Under the pieces are notes generated by a model. The model was given only the letters and a program-made list of their open reading frames with translations. It made no database searches and had not been told where the DNA came from. DNA of 64,000 bases, from the NCBI GenBank assembly GCA_036500145.1, contig DASYCO010000065.1, positions 25,908-89,907 of the forward strand, written 5' to 3'. Position 1 is the stretch's first letter; every line of letters starts with the position of its first letter. A program made the position numbers and the translations under genes. This document shows positions 11,287 through 18,941 of this stretch, piece after piece. The stretch comes from CAMAVH01 sp036500145 (lineage in GTDB: Bacteria; Pseudomonadota; Alphaproteobacteria; SMXQ01).

Positions 11287-12084
11287 CTAGCGGGCGGCCT
11301 TCGGGGCGTAGGCGAACTGCGTGTCGCCGTCGGCCGGCGCGGCGGGCGCGATGCCGGCGACCTCGCGGATCAGCTTGGAGAGCACCGCTTCGGAGAAGGT
11401 GTCGAAGCTCGATGCCGGCACCATGAAGGCGCCGGGCCCGCCGATGACGTTGGCCTGGTAGTAGCTGTCGAGGTCGGGATCGGACGGCCAGCCGCGCGGG
11501 CCGCCGTAGTCGTAGGCGCCGGCGCGGCTGTTGAGGATCGGCAGGCCGTTGATGGTGATGCCGGCGGCGACGGCCTCGTCGCGTGCCAGGCTCGCCTCGC
11601 GGCCATGGTTGTTCTTGCCGTCGCCGGAGACGTCGATGACGCGCCGCGTGCCTTCGAACGGGCTTTCCTTGAACAGGTTCATCGAATAGTCGATGGCGCC
11701 GCTGATGGAGGTCCAGCGGATCGCCACGTAGGGCGAATCGGCGACCTTGCTGACGAAGGCTTGCGCGTCGGCCGGCGTCTCGATCAGGGTCCAGGGCATG
11801 ATGGTCTGCTGGTACGTCGCGCCGGCCCATTCGACGTAGGCGAGGCCGATGCGGCGGTAGGGGCCGGCCTTGATGGCGTTAAGCACCTTGTCGCTGGTCA
11901 GCGCCGCGATGTAGCCCTCGCGTTGCAGCCTGGCCTCGATGGCGTCGACGCTGCCGGAGACGTCGACGGCGAGGATGAGTTCAAGGTCGACGGGCAAGGG
12001 CGCCGCGCGCGCCGGCGCGGCGCAGGCGGCGGCGAATGCGATGGAGACGAACGCAAAGCGACGAAGCAGCGGCGACATGGACAT
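11287..12084 (-). CDS. DUF1194 (von Willebrand A-like) exported protein
   Basis: 265-aa exported protein with a signal peptide (RRFAFVSIAFAAACAAPARA). It begins with the VWA-type metal site LILAVDVSGSVDA (D-x-S-x-S) and contains DVSGDGKNNHG, both hallmarks of DUF1194. ATG 12084 follows AAGGAGG at good spacing; an ATG at 12135 lacks it. VWA domains bind protein ligands through a divalent cation; the partner is unknown. It is monocistronic as far as can be seen, converging on the NicX-like gene. Confidence 0.85.
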   Translation of the reverse strand: MSMSPLLRRFAFVSIAFAAACAAPARAAPLPVDLELILAVDVSGSVDAIEARLQREGYIAALTSDKVLNAIKAGPYRRIGLAYVEWAGATYQQTIMPWTLIETPADAQAFVSKVADSPYVAIRWTSISGAIDYSMNLFKESPFEGTRRVIDVSGDGKNNHGREASLARDEAVAAGITINGLPILNSRAGAYDYGGPRGWPSDPDLDSYYQANVIGGPGAFMVPASSFDTFSEAVLSKLIREVAGIAPAAPADGDTQFAYAPKAAR

Positions 12085-12260
12085 GTCCACCCTCCTTGCA
12101 GGCTCAGGCGACGTTTCGGCTTCCCCTTGCCGCAAGTATCTCCATGCCCGGCACGCTTGCCTAGACGCAATCGCGCGACGCTGCCGCGCGCGCCGCGTAT
12201 GGCGAGGAAGGCGCTTGATTCAACGGAAGAATCCGTCTTCGCCGGCTTTCGCGGCGGGGC

Positions 12261-13259
12261 TTAGTTCCCGCCGTCGAGCGTCTGGCCGAGGCCGGCCGCC
12301 TTGGCCTTGCGCGCCAGCATGGCGCAGGCGCTCATGTATTCCAGCGAGGTGCCGCCGGAGAGGAAGATGGTGATGTCCTTGTCCGACGCGCGCGGCGTCA
12401 GCTTGCCGGCGATCACCGAGCCGATGTCGCCGAGCACGACGTCGCGGGCGATGGCGCCGGCCTTGAGCGGGATGATCAGCTCGCCCTTCTCGTGGAAGGC
12501 CTGGTCGAGGTCGTCGACGACGATCTTGCCGCGCTTCAGCACCGCCTCGTCGACCTCGCGCTGCTCCGGATAGTGCGCGCCGATGAAGTTGCAGTGGGCG
12601 CCCTCGTCGATCCAGGCGGCGTCGAGCACGGGCGTCTTCGAGTTGGTCACGGTGGTGACGATGTCGGCGCCTTTGGCGGCGGCTTCGCCGCTGGCGGCGG
12701 AGACGACGTAGAGCGCCGGGAAGCTCGCGCGCGCCCAGGCGGCGAAGGCGTCGCGCTTTTCCTTGTCGCGGCTGTAGACGCGCAGCTCGCGCAGGGCCCG
12801 CACGGCCATCAGGCCCATGAGCTGGGTGCGCGCCTGGTCGCCCGTGCCGATCAGCGCGGCGACGGCGGCGTCGGGCCGCGCCATGTATTTGGTGGCGACG
12901 GCCGAGGTGGCGCCGGTTTTCCTGGGGCCGATCTGCCCTGAATGGAGGATCGCCTCGACGTCGCCGTTCACTGCGGAATAGACGGTGACCCAGAGGTTCA
13001 TGCCGCCGCCGAAGCCGGTCGAATACATCGAGCAGCCCATGACGCCGACCTTTTTGAGCAAGCCGCCGCCGAGCTTGAGCGAGCCGGGGCGCTTTTCGCC
13101 GGGCCGCTCCATCCAGAAGTTCTGGCGCGGCAGGATCTGGAAGTCGCCGGTGCCCTGGTCGCGGTAGGCGGCTTCGACCGCATCCACGTAGTCGGCCATG
13201 GTGACGGCGCCGCTGTCGTGCAGCGCGCGGACATGGTCGTCGTTGATGAAGATGGTCAT
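12261..13259 (-). CDS. Ornithine cyclodeaminase / mu-crystallin family enzyme
   Basis: 332-aa NAD(P)-dependent enzyme of the OCD/mu-crystallin family, which includes ornithine cyclodeaminases, alanine dehydrogenases, ketimine reductases and delta-pyrroline carboxylate reductases. The nucleotide motif is ALIGTGDQARTQL. GPRKTGATSAVATKY matches the substrate-binding region, and the acidic residue in VVDDLDQAFHEKGEL sits where OCD has its catalytic Asp. Which imine or amino acid it uses cannot be settled. GGGGAGCG precedes ATG 13259. Confidence 0.88.
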   Translation of the reverse strand: MTIFINDDHVRALHDSGAVTMADYVDAVEAAYRDQGTGDFQILPRQNFWMERPGEKRPGSLKLGGGLLKKVGVMGCSMYSTGFGGGMNLWVTVYSAVNGDVEAILHSGQIGPRKTGATSAVATKYMARPDAAVAALIGTGDQARTQLMGLMAVRALRELRVYSRDKEKRDAFAAWARASFPALYVVSAASGEAAAKGADIVTTVTNSKTPVLDAAWIDEGAHCNFIGAHYPEQREVDEAVLKRGKIVVDDLDQAFHEKGELIIPLKAGAIARDVVLGDIGSVIAGKLTPRASDKDITIFLSGGTSLEYMSACAMLARKAKAAGLGQTLDGGN

Positions 13260-13339
13260 GGCCGAACGCTCCCCTGCGATTTTCTGCGGGCGCGACTATC
13301 CCGCGCCGAGGTCACGCTCGCAAGGGGGGCCTTAAGCGA

Positions 13340-13371
13340 AACGTCCCCCGGGCTTGCGCCCAGGGGACGTT
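13340..13371 (-). terminator. Stem-loop downstream of sodB
   Basis: AACGTCCCC (13340-13348) pairs with GGGGACGTT (13363-13371), with a further GGGC/GCCC pairing inside. It lies 70 bases beyond the sodB stop on the minus strand, followed by TTCGCTT there. It is a plausible but T-poor terminator and might also act on mRNA stability. Confidence 0.45.
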
Positions 13372-13440
13372 GGGGACCGTGGCCTGTCGGAGGATCAAGA
13401 CAGGCCGCAGCCAATGTCAGGGGCCGATGTCAGGCGGGGC

Positions 13441-14316
13441 TCAGGAGGCCTTGCCGATCTTGCGGAAGGCGGGGTCTTCGCCATGGGAATGGCGCTTGCC
13501 GGCTTCCTCGGCGCGCTTGAGGTCGGCGCCTTCCGCGCCGTCGAGCGCCTTCTCGGCGGCCTTGGCCTGGGCGCTGCCCTTGCCCGCCGCCACCGACTTG
13601 GCGACGCCCTTGTTGTAGGCGCGGGTCGCGATGTAGCTGCCCTCGCCCTCGTTTCTGGAGCCTGCGATCTTCGAAGCCATGTTGCCCTCCATCAACGCGT
13701 GGGAGATGAACTCGTCGCCGTGCAGCGCATGCGCGGCGAAATGCCAGTGAGCGAGCTGGCGCAGGAAGGTCTCGACGAACTTCGGCCGCTCGTTCTGGTA
13801 GTCGAGGTAATAGGCGTGCTCCCAGACGTCGCAGGCGAGCAGCGGCTTCTGGCCCTGCGCGATCGGGGTCATGGCGTCCGACGTGGTGACGATGGCGAGC
13901 TTGCCCTTCTCTTCGACCAGCCAGGCCCAGCCGCTGCCGAACTGGGCGACGGCGGCTTCCTTGAACGCCTTGCGGAAACCGTCGAGGTCGCCGAAGTCCT
14001 TCTCGATGCGCGCGAGCAAATCGCCATCCGGCGCGCCGCCGCCGTGCGGCGACAGGCAGTGCCAGAAGAAGGTGTGGTTCCAGACCTGCGCGGCGTTGTT
14101 GAAGATCTTCTTGTCGTCGCCGGACTTCGCGCCGGCCGTCGCCTGGATGATGCCTTCCAGGGTCATGTCGGCGTACTTGGTGCCGTCGACGAGCTTGTTG
14201 AGCGTCTCGACGTAGGCCTTGTGGTGCTTGCCATGGTGGAACTGGAGCGTGCGTTCGGACATGTGCGGTTCGAGGGCGTTTTCCGCATAGGGCAGCGGCG
14301 GCAACTTAAAGGGCAT
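13441..14316 (-). CDS. sodB: Iron superoxide dismutase with C-terminal extension
   Basis: Dismutates superoxide in the cytoplasm. Metal ligands are H27, H81, D163 and H167 (ACDVWEHAYYLDYQ); the NHTFFWHCLSPHGGG stretch is Fe-type. The SOD fold ends at about residue 200 (LAHWHFAAHAL), the usual family length, but the protein runs to 291. The extra 90 residues are polar and Lys/Ala/Glu-rich, including GSRNEGEGSYIATRAYNKG and AEEAGKRHSHGEDPAF. The latter resembles a small stand-alone helical protein type seen in proteobacteria, so this looks like a fusion. ATG 14316 has AGGAGAG upstream. Confidence 0.95.
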   Translation of the reverse strand: MPFKLPPLPYAENALEPHMSERTLQFHHGKHHKAYVETLNKLVDGTKYADMTLEGIIQATAGAKSGDDKKIFNNAAQVWNHTFFWHCLSPHGGGAPDGDLLARIEKDFGDLDGFRKAFKEAAVAQFGSGWAWLVEEKGKLAIVTTSDAMTPIAQGQKPLLACDVWEHAYYLDYQNERPKFVETFLRQLAHWHFAAHALHGDEFISHALMEGNMASKIAGSRNEGEGSYIATRAYNKGVAKSVAAGKGSAQAKAAEKALDGAEGADLKRAEEAGKRHSHGEDPAFRKIGKAS

Positions 14317-14626
14317 GACTCTCTCCTGCCGGTCTGAATGTCGAAAAAATGGAGCCCCGGGAACGAGGGCCAGCGATGGGAGTCCCGGGGCTCCGAGCCC
14401 GACGCCCCATTCAGGGGCGCTAGCAACGGGTCTGTCAGATGAACGGCACAGCGCAGGGCGCGTTCCGGTCCCATCTCATTGCAGCGGCTAGGAAAAGAAG
14501 GCCAGCGGCGGCCGTGCGCGCAAGCCGCGCAAAAGGCTGGGCCTTTCGGCCTTGCGTCGCGCGCATGACGTCTGGCGCGCAGGCTGCGACGCAAGCCTTG
14601 CGGACAATATGCCCAGAGACGTCGCG
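14317..14626 (-). promoter_or_regulatory. sodB leader region
   Basis: About 310 bases between the upstream dehydrogenase stop and the sodB ATG. The hairpin plus T-run at 14343-14394 ends only 27 bases before the sodB start, leaving no room for a normal promoter after it. A competing shorter hairpin GGGCT/AGCCC (14388-14400) would use part of the terminator stem. Another small stem (GCGCCCC/GGGGCG) lies around 14403-14420. The sodB promoter, not identified here, should therefore lie upstream of the terminator. Confidence 0.5.
14343..14394 (-). terminator. Strong terminator or attenuator upstream of sodB
   Basis: A perfect 12-bp stem (GGAGCCCCGGGA, 14351-14362, with its complement 14383-14394) and a 20-base loop are followed on the minus strand by six T. 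It may end the two-gene dehydrogenase operon, act as an attenuator in the sodB leader, or do both. Confidence 0.75.
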
Positions 14627-15589
14627 TCAGGCGGGCAGCGTAGGCCCGCTGAGCACGCGCGCGAAGGGCTTGCGGGCGCGGAAGAGCCGCAGGTGCTCGC
14701 TCAGGATGTCGAACAGCACCGCGTCGTCGCCGCCGCCTCCTGCGCTATGCGGCGTCAGCACCAGGTTCGGCGCGTCCCACAGCGGGCTGTCGGCGGGCGG
14801 CGGCTCGATCTCGGTCACGTCGAGGCCGGCGCCGCGAATCTGGCCGGCCTTGAGCGCGGCGATCAGCGCCGCCTCTTCGATCATCGGCCCGCGCGCGATG
14901 TTCACGATCAGGGCGCTGGGCTTCATGGCGGCGAGAGCCTTCGCGTCGATGATGTGATGCGTGCTGGGGTCGTAGGCGGTGGCGAGCATCACCACGTCGG
15001 CTTCGGCCAAAGTCTCGTGCAGCCGCTCGCGCGGGCGCAGCTCGTCGACGTGGGCGGCTTCGGCGATGCCGCTGATGCCGATCACGCGCATGTCGAAGGC
15101 CTTGGCCTTGCGCGCGATGTCCTGGCCGATGGCGCCGAGGCCGATCAGCGCCATCGTCTTCTTGTCCAGCGTGTCCACGTCGCGGTTCATCTCGGTGCGC
15201 GGCCATTCATGGCGCTGCGCCGCCGCGGCGCAGTCCGGCAGGCGGCGGACGAGGGCGAGCAGCAGGGTCATCGCATGGGTGGCGACGGCGCGGGCGCGGC
15301 CGGCGCTGCTGTTCGTCACCGCCACCATCGGCGGCACGCCGCTTTCCAGCGCGTAGTCGATGCCCGAGTTCGTGAAATGCATCCAGCGCAGGGCCGTGCC
15401 CTTCTCGCGCACGATCTCGGCGACCTCGGGCGTATAGGCGCTGTTGGTGGTGATGAAGATGTCGGCGCCGGCCACGGCTGCGGCCACGTCCTTCGGCTCC
15501 TTGATCGAGACGACCTCGATGTCGGGGAAGTCCCGGCCGACGCCGTCGATCATCTTGCGGTACTTGGTCGCATAGAAGACGAGCTTCAC
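14627..15589 (-). CDS. D-2-hydroxyacid dehydrogenase, second of a tandem pair
   Basis: 320-aa NAD-dependent dehydrogenase of the D-isomer-specific family, interconverting a 2-oxoacid and a D-2-hydroxyacid. The Rossmann motif is IGLGAIGQDIARKA; catalytic Arg (NIARGPMIEE), Glu (GLDVTEIEP) and His (LTPHSAGG) are present. The start is GTG 15589, whose GTGA overlaps the stop of the preceding paralogue. Two stretches (15012-15054 and 15077-15136) are identical in DNA to the paralogue. The alternative of glyoxylate/hydroxypyruvate reductase activity cannot be excluded. Confidence 0.88.
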   Translation of the reverse strand: MKLVFYATKYRKMIDGVGRDFPDIEVVSIKEPKDVAAAVAGADIFITTNSAYTPEVAEIVREKGTALRWMHFTNSGIDYALESGVPPMVAVTNSSAGRARAVATHAMTLLLALVRRLPDCAAAAQRHEWPRTEMNRDVDTLDKKTMALIGLGAIGQDIARKAKAFDMRVIGISGIAEAAHVDELRPRERLHETLAEADVVMLATAYDPSTHHIIDAKALAAMKPSALIVNIARGPMIEEAALIAALKAGQIRGAGLDVTEIEPPPADSPLWDAPNLVLTPHSAGGGGDDAVLFDILSEHLRLFRARKPFARVLSGPTLPA

Positions 15590-16560
15590 GACGCGGCTCC
15601 CTGCAGGTTGGGCCCGGCGACGACGCGCGCGAAGGGCTGCTTTGCGAGATAGAGCTTCAGGTTGCGGCTCAGGATGTCGAACAGCACGTCGTTGTTGTCG
15701 TTGCCGGCGCCGGCGATGTGCGGCGTCAGCACGAGGTTGGACAGGTCCCACAGCGGGCTGTCGGCGGACAGGGGCTCGACCTCGGTCACGTCGATGCCGG
15801 CGGCGCGGATCCGGCCGTCCTTCAGCGCCGCGATCAGCGCCGGCTCGTCGACCAGCGCGCCGCGCCCGATGTTGACGAGGATGGCGCTGGGCTTCATGGC
15901 GGCAAGCGCCGCCGCGTCGATGATGTGGTGGGTCTCGGGGCTATAGCCGGTGGCGACCATCACCACGTCCGCTTCGCCGAGGGTCTCGTGCAGCCGCTCG
16001 CGCGGGCGCAGCTCGTCGACGTGGGGCGCTTCGCCGGCGCGGCTGACGCCGATCACGCGCATGTCGAAGGCCTTGGCCTTGCGCGCGATGTCCTGGCCGA
16101 TGGCGCCAAGCCCGATCAGCGCCATCGTCTTGTTCTCCAGCGTGCTGAGGTCGCCGTGCACGGCGTCGCGGACCCAGTCGCGGCGCGGCCGCGCCGCCGC
16201 GCAGTCGGCCAGCCGGCGCGTCACGGAAAGCAGCAGCGTCATGGCATGGGCGGCGACGCAGCGGGCATGCATGCCGCTGCTGTTGGTGACGGGAATGCCG
16301 TCGGGCAAGCCGTTCTTCAGCGCGTTGTCGATGCCGGACGTGGTGAAATGCATCCAGCGCAGCGCGTCTGCATTGTCGCGCACGGCGCGCGCCACCTCCG
16401 GCAGGTAGATGCGGTTGGAGGTGACGAGCACCTCGGCGCCCTTGATGTTCTCGGCGAGCCTCGCCGGGTCGTGGACGGGCACCATGTCGATCTCGGGAAA
16501 GGCCGCGATGGCGCGTTCGACCATCCTGCCGTATTTCGCCGGATAGAAAACCAGCTTCAT
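15586..16560 (-). CDS. D-2-hydroxyacid dehydrogenase, first of a tandem pair
   Basis: 324-aa paralogue of the downstream enzyme, with the same architecture: IGLGAIGQDIARKA cofactor motif, NIGRGALVDE (Arg), GIDVTEVEP (Glu) and LTPHIAGAG (His). ATG 16560 is preceded by GGGGAGG; in-frame upstream codons to 16722 lack conserved residues. The loop NSSGMHARCVAAHAM differs from NSSAGRARAVATHAM in the second copy, so substrate range may have diverged. It is the first gene of a two-gene operon divergent from an SDR gene. Confidence 0.88.
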   Translation of the reverse strand: MKLVFYPAKYGRMVERAIAAFPEIDMVPVHDPARLAENIKGAEVLVTSNRIYLPEVARAVRDNADALRWMHFTTSGIDNALKNGLPDGIPVTNSSGMHARCVAAHAMTLLLSVTRRLADCAAARPRRDWVRDAVHGDLSTLENKTMALIGLGAIGQDIARKAKAFDMRVIGVSRAGEAPHVDELRPRERLHETLGEADVVMVATGYSPETHHIIDAAALAAMKPSAILVNIGRGALVDEPALIAALKDGRIRAAGIDVTEVEPLSADSPLWDLSNLVLTPHIAGAGNDNNDVLFDILSRNLKLYLAKQPFARVVAGPNLQGAAS

Positions 16561-16736
16561 GGCGCGTCCTCCCCAATCTTCGGCATGCGGTTTTGGCAGG
16601 CGATACGCCTGCGCCGCCGTTCGAGACGCTAGCCGAGGAGCGGCGGTCCGCACAAGGCGCCTGCGCGAAGAAGGGCCGTGACGCCGGTTTGCCTGCGCGT
16701 ATGCTGTGCTCCGTCTCGCCAACGAAGGAGCCGCCC

Positions 16737-17585
16737 ATGATCGAAGCGCAACCGTTCGACCAGCATGTCGCGACCGGCAAGCTCAAGGGCCGCACGGCCA
16801 TCGTCACCGGCGGCGGCGGGGCCATCGGCGGCGCCATCGCGCGCCTCTATGCGGCAGAAGGGGCCAACGTCGTCGTCTGCGACGTCGACCCGGCGAAGGC
16901 GGCCGAGACGGCCTTCGACATCGGCGAGGCGAGGGGCGAGGCTGGCGGCCAGGCGGTCGCCTGCCCGACCGACGTGTCGAGGCCGGAGGACTGCGAGCGC
17001 GCCGTGCAGCTCGCGGTCGAGCGCTTCGGCAACGTCCGCGCCCTGGTCAACGTCGCGGCGGCCGTCACGCCCGACGGCACCGTGGTCGATCTCTCGCTGG
17101 AAGACTGGAACAGGGCCTTCGCCGTCAACCTGACCGGCCCGTTCCTGATGTGCAAATACGCCATTCCGCAGATGAAGGCGGCGGGCGGCGGCAGCATCGT
17201 CAACATCGCCTCGCAGCTCGGCCAGCTGGCGGTGCCGAAGCGCTCGCCCTACTGCACCAGCAAGGCGGCGCTCATCATGTTCACCAAGGCGCTTGCCATC
17301 GACCATGCGGCGGACGACATCCGCGTCAATTCGCTGTCGCCGGGCGCCATCAACACGCCGCGCGCGCTATGGCGCTACGACGGGAACCTGGAGGAGGCGC
17401 GCAAGGCGCGCGGGCCGATGTACCTGCTGAAGCGGCCGGGGAAGGTGGAGGAGGTCGCCTACGGCGCGCTGTTCCTGGCGTCGGACGAATCTTCGTTCAT
17501 GACGGCGTCCGACCTGCTGATCGACGGCGGCTACGTCGCCCACAAGACCCTGGCGACCAAGACGGTCGAAGGCCCCCGTGGCTAG
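16737..17585 (+). CDS. SDR-family oxidoreductase
   Basis: Classical NAD(P)-dependent SDR, 282 aa, starting at ATG 16737 with AAGGAG seven bases upstream. Motifs are TGGGGAIGG (cofactor), NVAAAVTP in place of the usual NNAG, the Ser in NIASQLGQ, YCTSK (Tyr, Lys) and the C-terminal DLLIDGGYVAHKT. The NVAA substitution lies at the active-site Asn position: an Asn is still present but the AG is lost. It is divergent from the hydroxyacid dehydrogenases, and a related catabolic role is possible but unproven. Confidence 0.9.
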   Translation: MIEAQPFDQHVATGKLKGRTAIVTGGGGAIGGAIARLYAAEGANVVVCDVDPAKAAETAFDIGEARGEAGGQAVACPTDVSRPEDCERAVQLAVERFGNVRALVNVAAAVTPDGTVVDLSLEDWNRAFAVNLTGPFLMCKYAIPQMKAAGGGSIVNIASQLGQLAVPKRSPYCTSKAALIMFTKALAIDHAADDIRVNSLSPGAINTPRALWRYDGNLEEARKARGPMYLLKRPGKVEEVAYGALFLASDESSFMTASDLLIDGGYVAHKTLATKTVEGPRG

Positions 17586-17604
17586 GCTTGCTTGCGGCTA
17601 GCGC

Positions 17605-17826
17605 CTACTTGTCGTAGGGCCGCACCAGCATCACCCATGCCTTGTTGATCAGGTGGATCTGGTTCTTGTCGTCGATGAAGGGGAAGAAGCGCGGCTCGCT
17701 GTTCAGCAAGTCCTGGATGCGCGAGGTCGCGTCGATGAAGACATGGCCGGCGAGGGTCTGGCCGTCGCTCAGGGTCAGCTCCGCATGTTCGCGGATCTTG
17801 GGGATTTTTGCGGAGCCGAAGGCCAT
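17605..17826 (-). CDS. Small conserved protein of unknown function
   Basis: 73-aa soluble protein with no signal peptide. The core pattern LTLSDGQTLAGHVFIDATSR, DLLNSEPRFFPFID and HLINKAWVMLVRP predicts a compact all-beta domain like small nucleotide- or ligand-binding barrels. A GGAGAG ribosome binding site and codon pattern like its neighbours support it being a real gene. It converges on the preceding SDR gene and is divergent from the next one. I do not recognise a function. Confidence 0.75.
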   Translation of the reverse strand: MAFGSAKIPKIREHAELTLSDGQTLAGHVFIDATSRIQDLLNSEPRFFPFIDDKNQIHLINKAWVMLVRPYDK

Positions 17827-17987
17827 GGAAGCTCTCCAGTGGAAGGGACGCTGGGCGATATTCTGCCCGATCGTGGAATTTCGTGCATCATCCTTAAGAA
17901 ACGCCTAAGCGGCGTCGGGGCCTTCCGATTTGACGGGCCCGGACCCGGCTGTTTCAATGCCGGCCAATTAAGAACAGGGAGACGTCC

Positions 17988-18731
17988 ATGAAGCTCAAGG
18001 ACCAGGTCGCCGTCATCACCGGCGCCGGACGCAACATCGGCGAGGAGACGGCCAGGCTGCTGGCGTCCGAAGGCGCCCGCATCGCCGTGGTCGACATGGA
18101 CAAGGGGCGCGGCGACAAGGTGGCGGCCGACATCCGGGCCGCCGGCGGCGACGCGGCGGGCTTCGTCGCCGACGTGTCGAGCGAAGCCGACGTCGTGAAG
18201 CTGGTGGCCGACGTGGTCGCCAAATGGGGCGGCATCGACATTCTGGTCAATAACGCCGCCTATTCCGACAACAAGACGATCCTCGAGATCAGCAAGGCCG
18301 ACTGGGACAAGACCATCGCCGTCACGCTGACCGGGCCTTTCCTGATGGGCAAGCACGTCGCCCAGCGCATGGTCGAGCAGAAGCGCGGCGGCAAGATCGT
18401 CAACGTCGGCTCGACCTCGGGCTTTCGCGGCCGGCCGCGCGCGATCGCCTACACCTCGGCCAAGGGCGGCGTCGCCAACCTGACGCGCTCGATGGCGATG
18501 CAGCTCGCGCCCTACGACATCCGCGTCAACGGCGTCATCCCCAACAAGATCGGCTCGCCAGTCGGCAAGGACACGTTCGACCCGGACCGCCCGGTGACCA
18601 ACCTGCGCGGCCGCAACGGCGAGCCCATCGACCTCGCCAAGGCCGTCCTGTTCCTGGTTTCGGATGATTCCGACTTCGTGGTCGGCGACATGCTGTTCGT
18701 CGACGGCGGCTACTCCGTCATGATGGAATAG
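17988..18731 (+). CDS. SDR-family oxidoreductase
   Basis: 247-aa classical SDR of the FabG-like type. Motifs are TGAGRNIGEE, NNAAYSD, the Ser in NVGSTSGFRGR, YTSAK and FVDGGYSVMME. ATG 17988 has a GGGAG ribosome binding site. It acts as an NAD(P)-linked alcohol/ketone oxidoreductase. NNAA replaces the usual NNAG. The gene is followed by a MaoC hydratase gene with its own promoter 94 bases later; an acyl-CoA related substrate is one possibility, not shown by sequence. Confidence 0.9.
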   Translation: MKLKDQVAVITGAGRNIGEETARLLASEGARIAVVDMDKGRGDKVAADIRAAGGDAAGFVADVSSEADVVKLVADVVAKWGGIDILVNNAAYSDNKTILEISKADWDKTIAVTLTGPFLMGKHVAQRMVEQKRGGKIVNVGSTSGFRGRPRAIAYTSAKGGVANLTRSMAMQLAPYDIRVNGVIPNKIGSPVGKDTFDPDRPVTNLRGRNGEPIDLAKAVLFLVSDDSDFVVGDMLFVDGGYSVMME

Positions 18732-18754
18732 CCGTATCGCGGAATTTTGGCCTA

Positions 18755-18765
18755 TTGCGGTGCAA
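18755..18765. promoter_or_regulatory. Distal PhaR-like palindrome upstream of maoC-type gene
   Basis: TTGC-GGT-GCAA, a perfect 4+4 inverted repeat with a 3-base centre. It lies about 98 bases upstream (centre to centre) of the nearer of the two operator-like sites at the downstream promoter, just after the SDR stop codon. Confidence 0.4.
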
Positions 18766-18825
18766 TGGGGCCCTGGATCGCTGTTTTTTAACGATTTACT
18801 CGCAAAATCGTGAGGGAAGCGGGGG

Positions 18826-18854
18826 TTGTGACGCCTCCGGCCTTTCGTTATATT
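18826..18854 (+). promoter_or_regulatory. Sigma70-type promoter for the MaoC hydratase gene
   Basis: TTGTGA (18826-18831) and TATATT (18849-18854) are separated by exactly 17 bases. Transcription would start near 18861, about 80 bases before the ATG at 18942, on top of the two palindromes. Confidence 0.6.
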
Positions 18855-18883
18855 GCGACGCAGCAATTTATACTGCGCCGCAG
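18853..18883. promoter_or_regulatory. Tandem operator-like palindromes at the promoter
   Basis: TTGC-GAC-GCAG (18853-18863) and CTGC-GCC-GCAG (18873-18883) repeat at exactly 20 bases, two helical turns. The second matches the CTGC-N3-GCAG form I recall for the PHB repressor PhaR of Paracoccus. The first overlaps the end of the -10 box, a position suited to repression. Confidence 0.5.
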
Positions 18884-18941
18884 CATGACCCTGGCGGCCC
18901 CCAGTCGGCCCTGTCTCGGGCCCGAGCAAGGAGTGATCCCC

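Noticed and set aside
14351..14400. tRNA-like look of the GGAGCCC/GGGCTCC hairpin
   Set aside because: The unit is too short (44 bases) and lacks D, anticodon and T arms; a terminator explains it.
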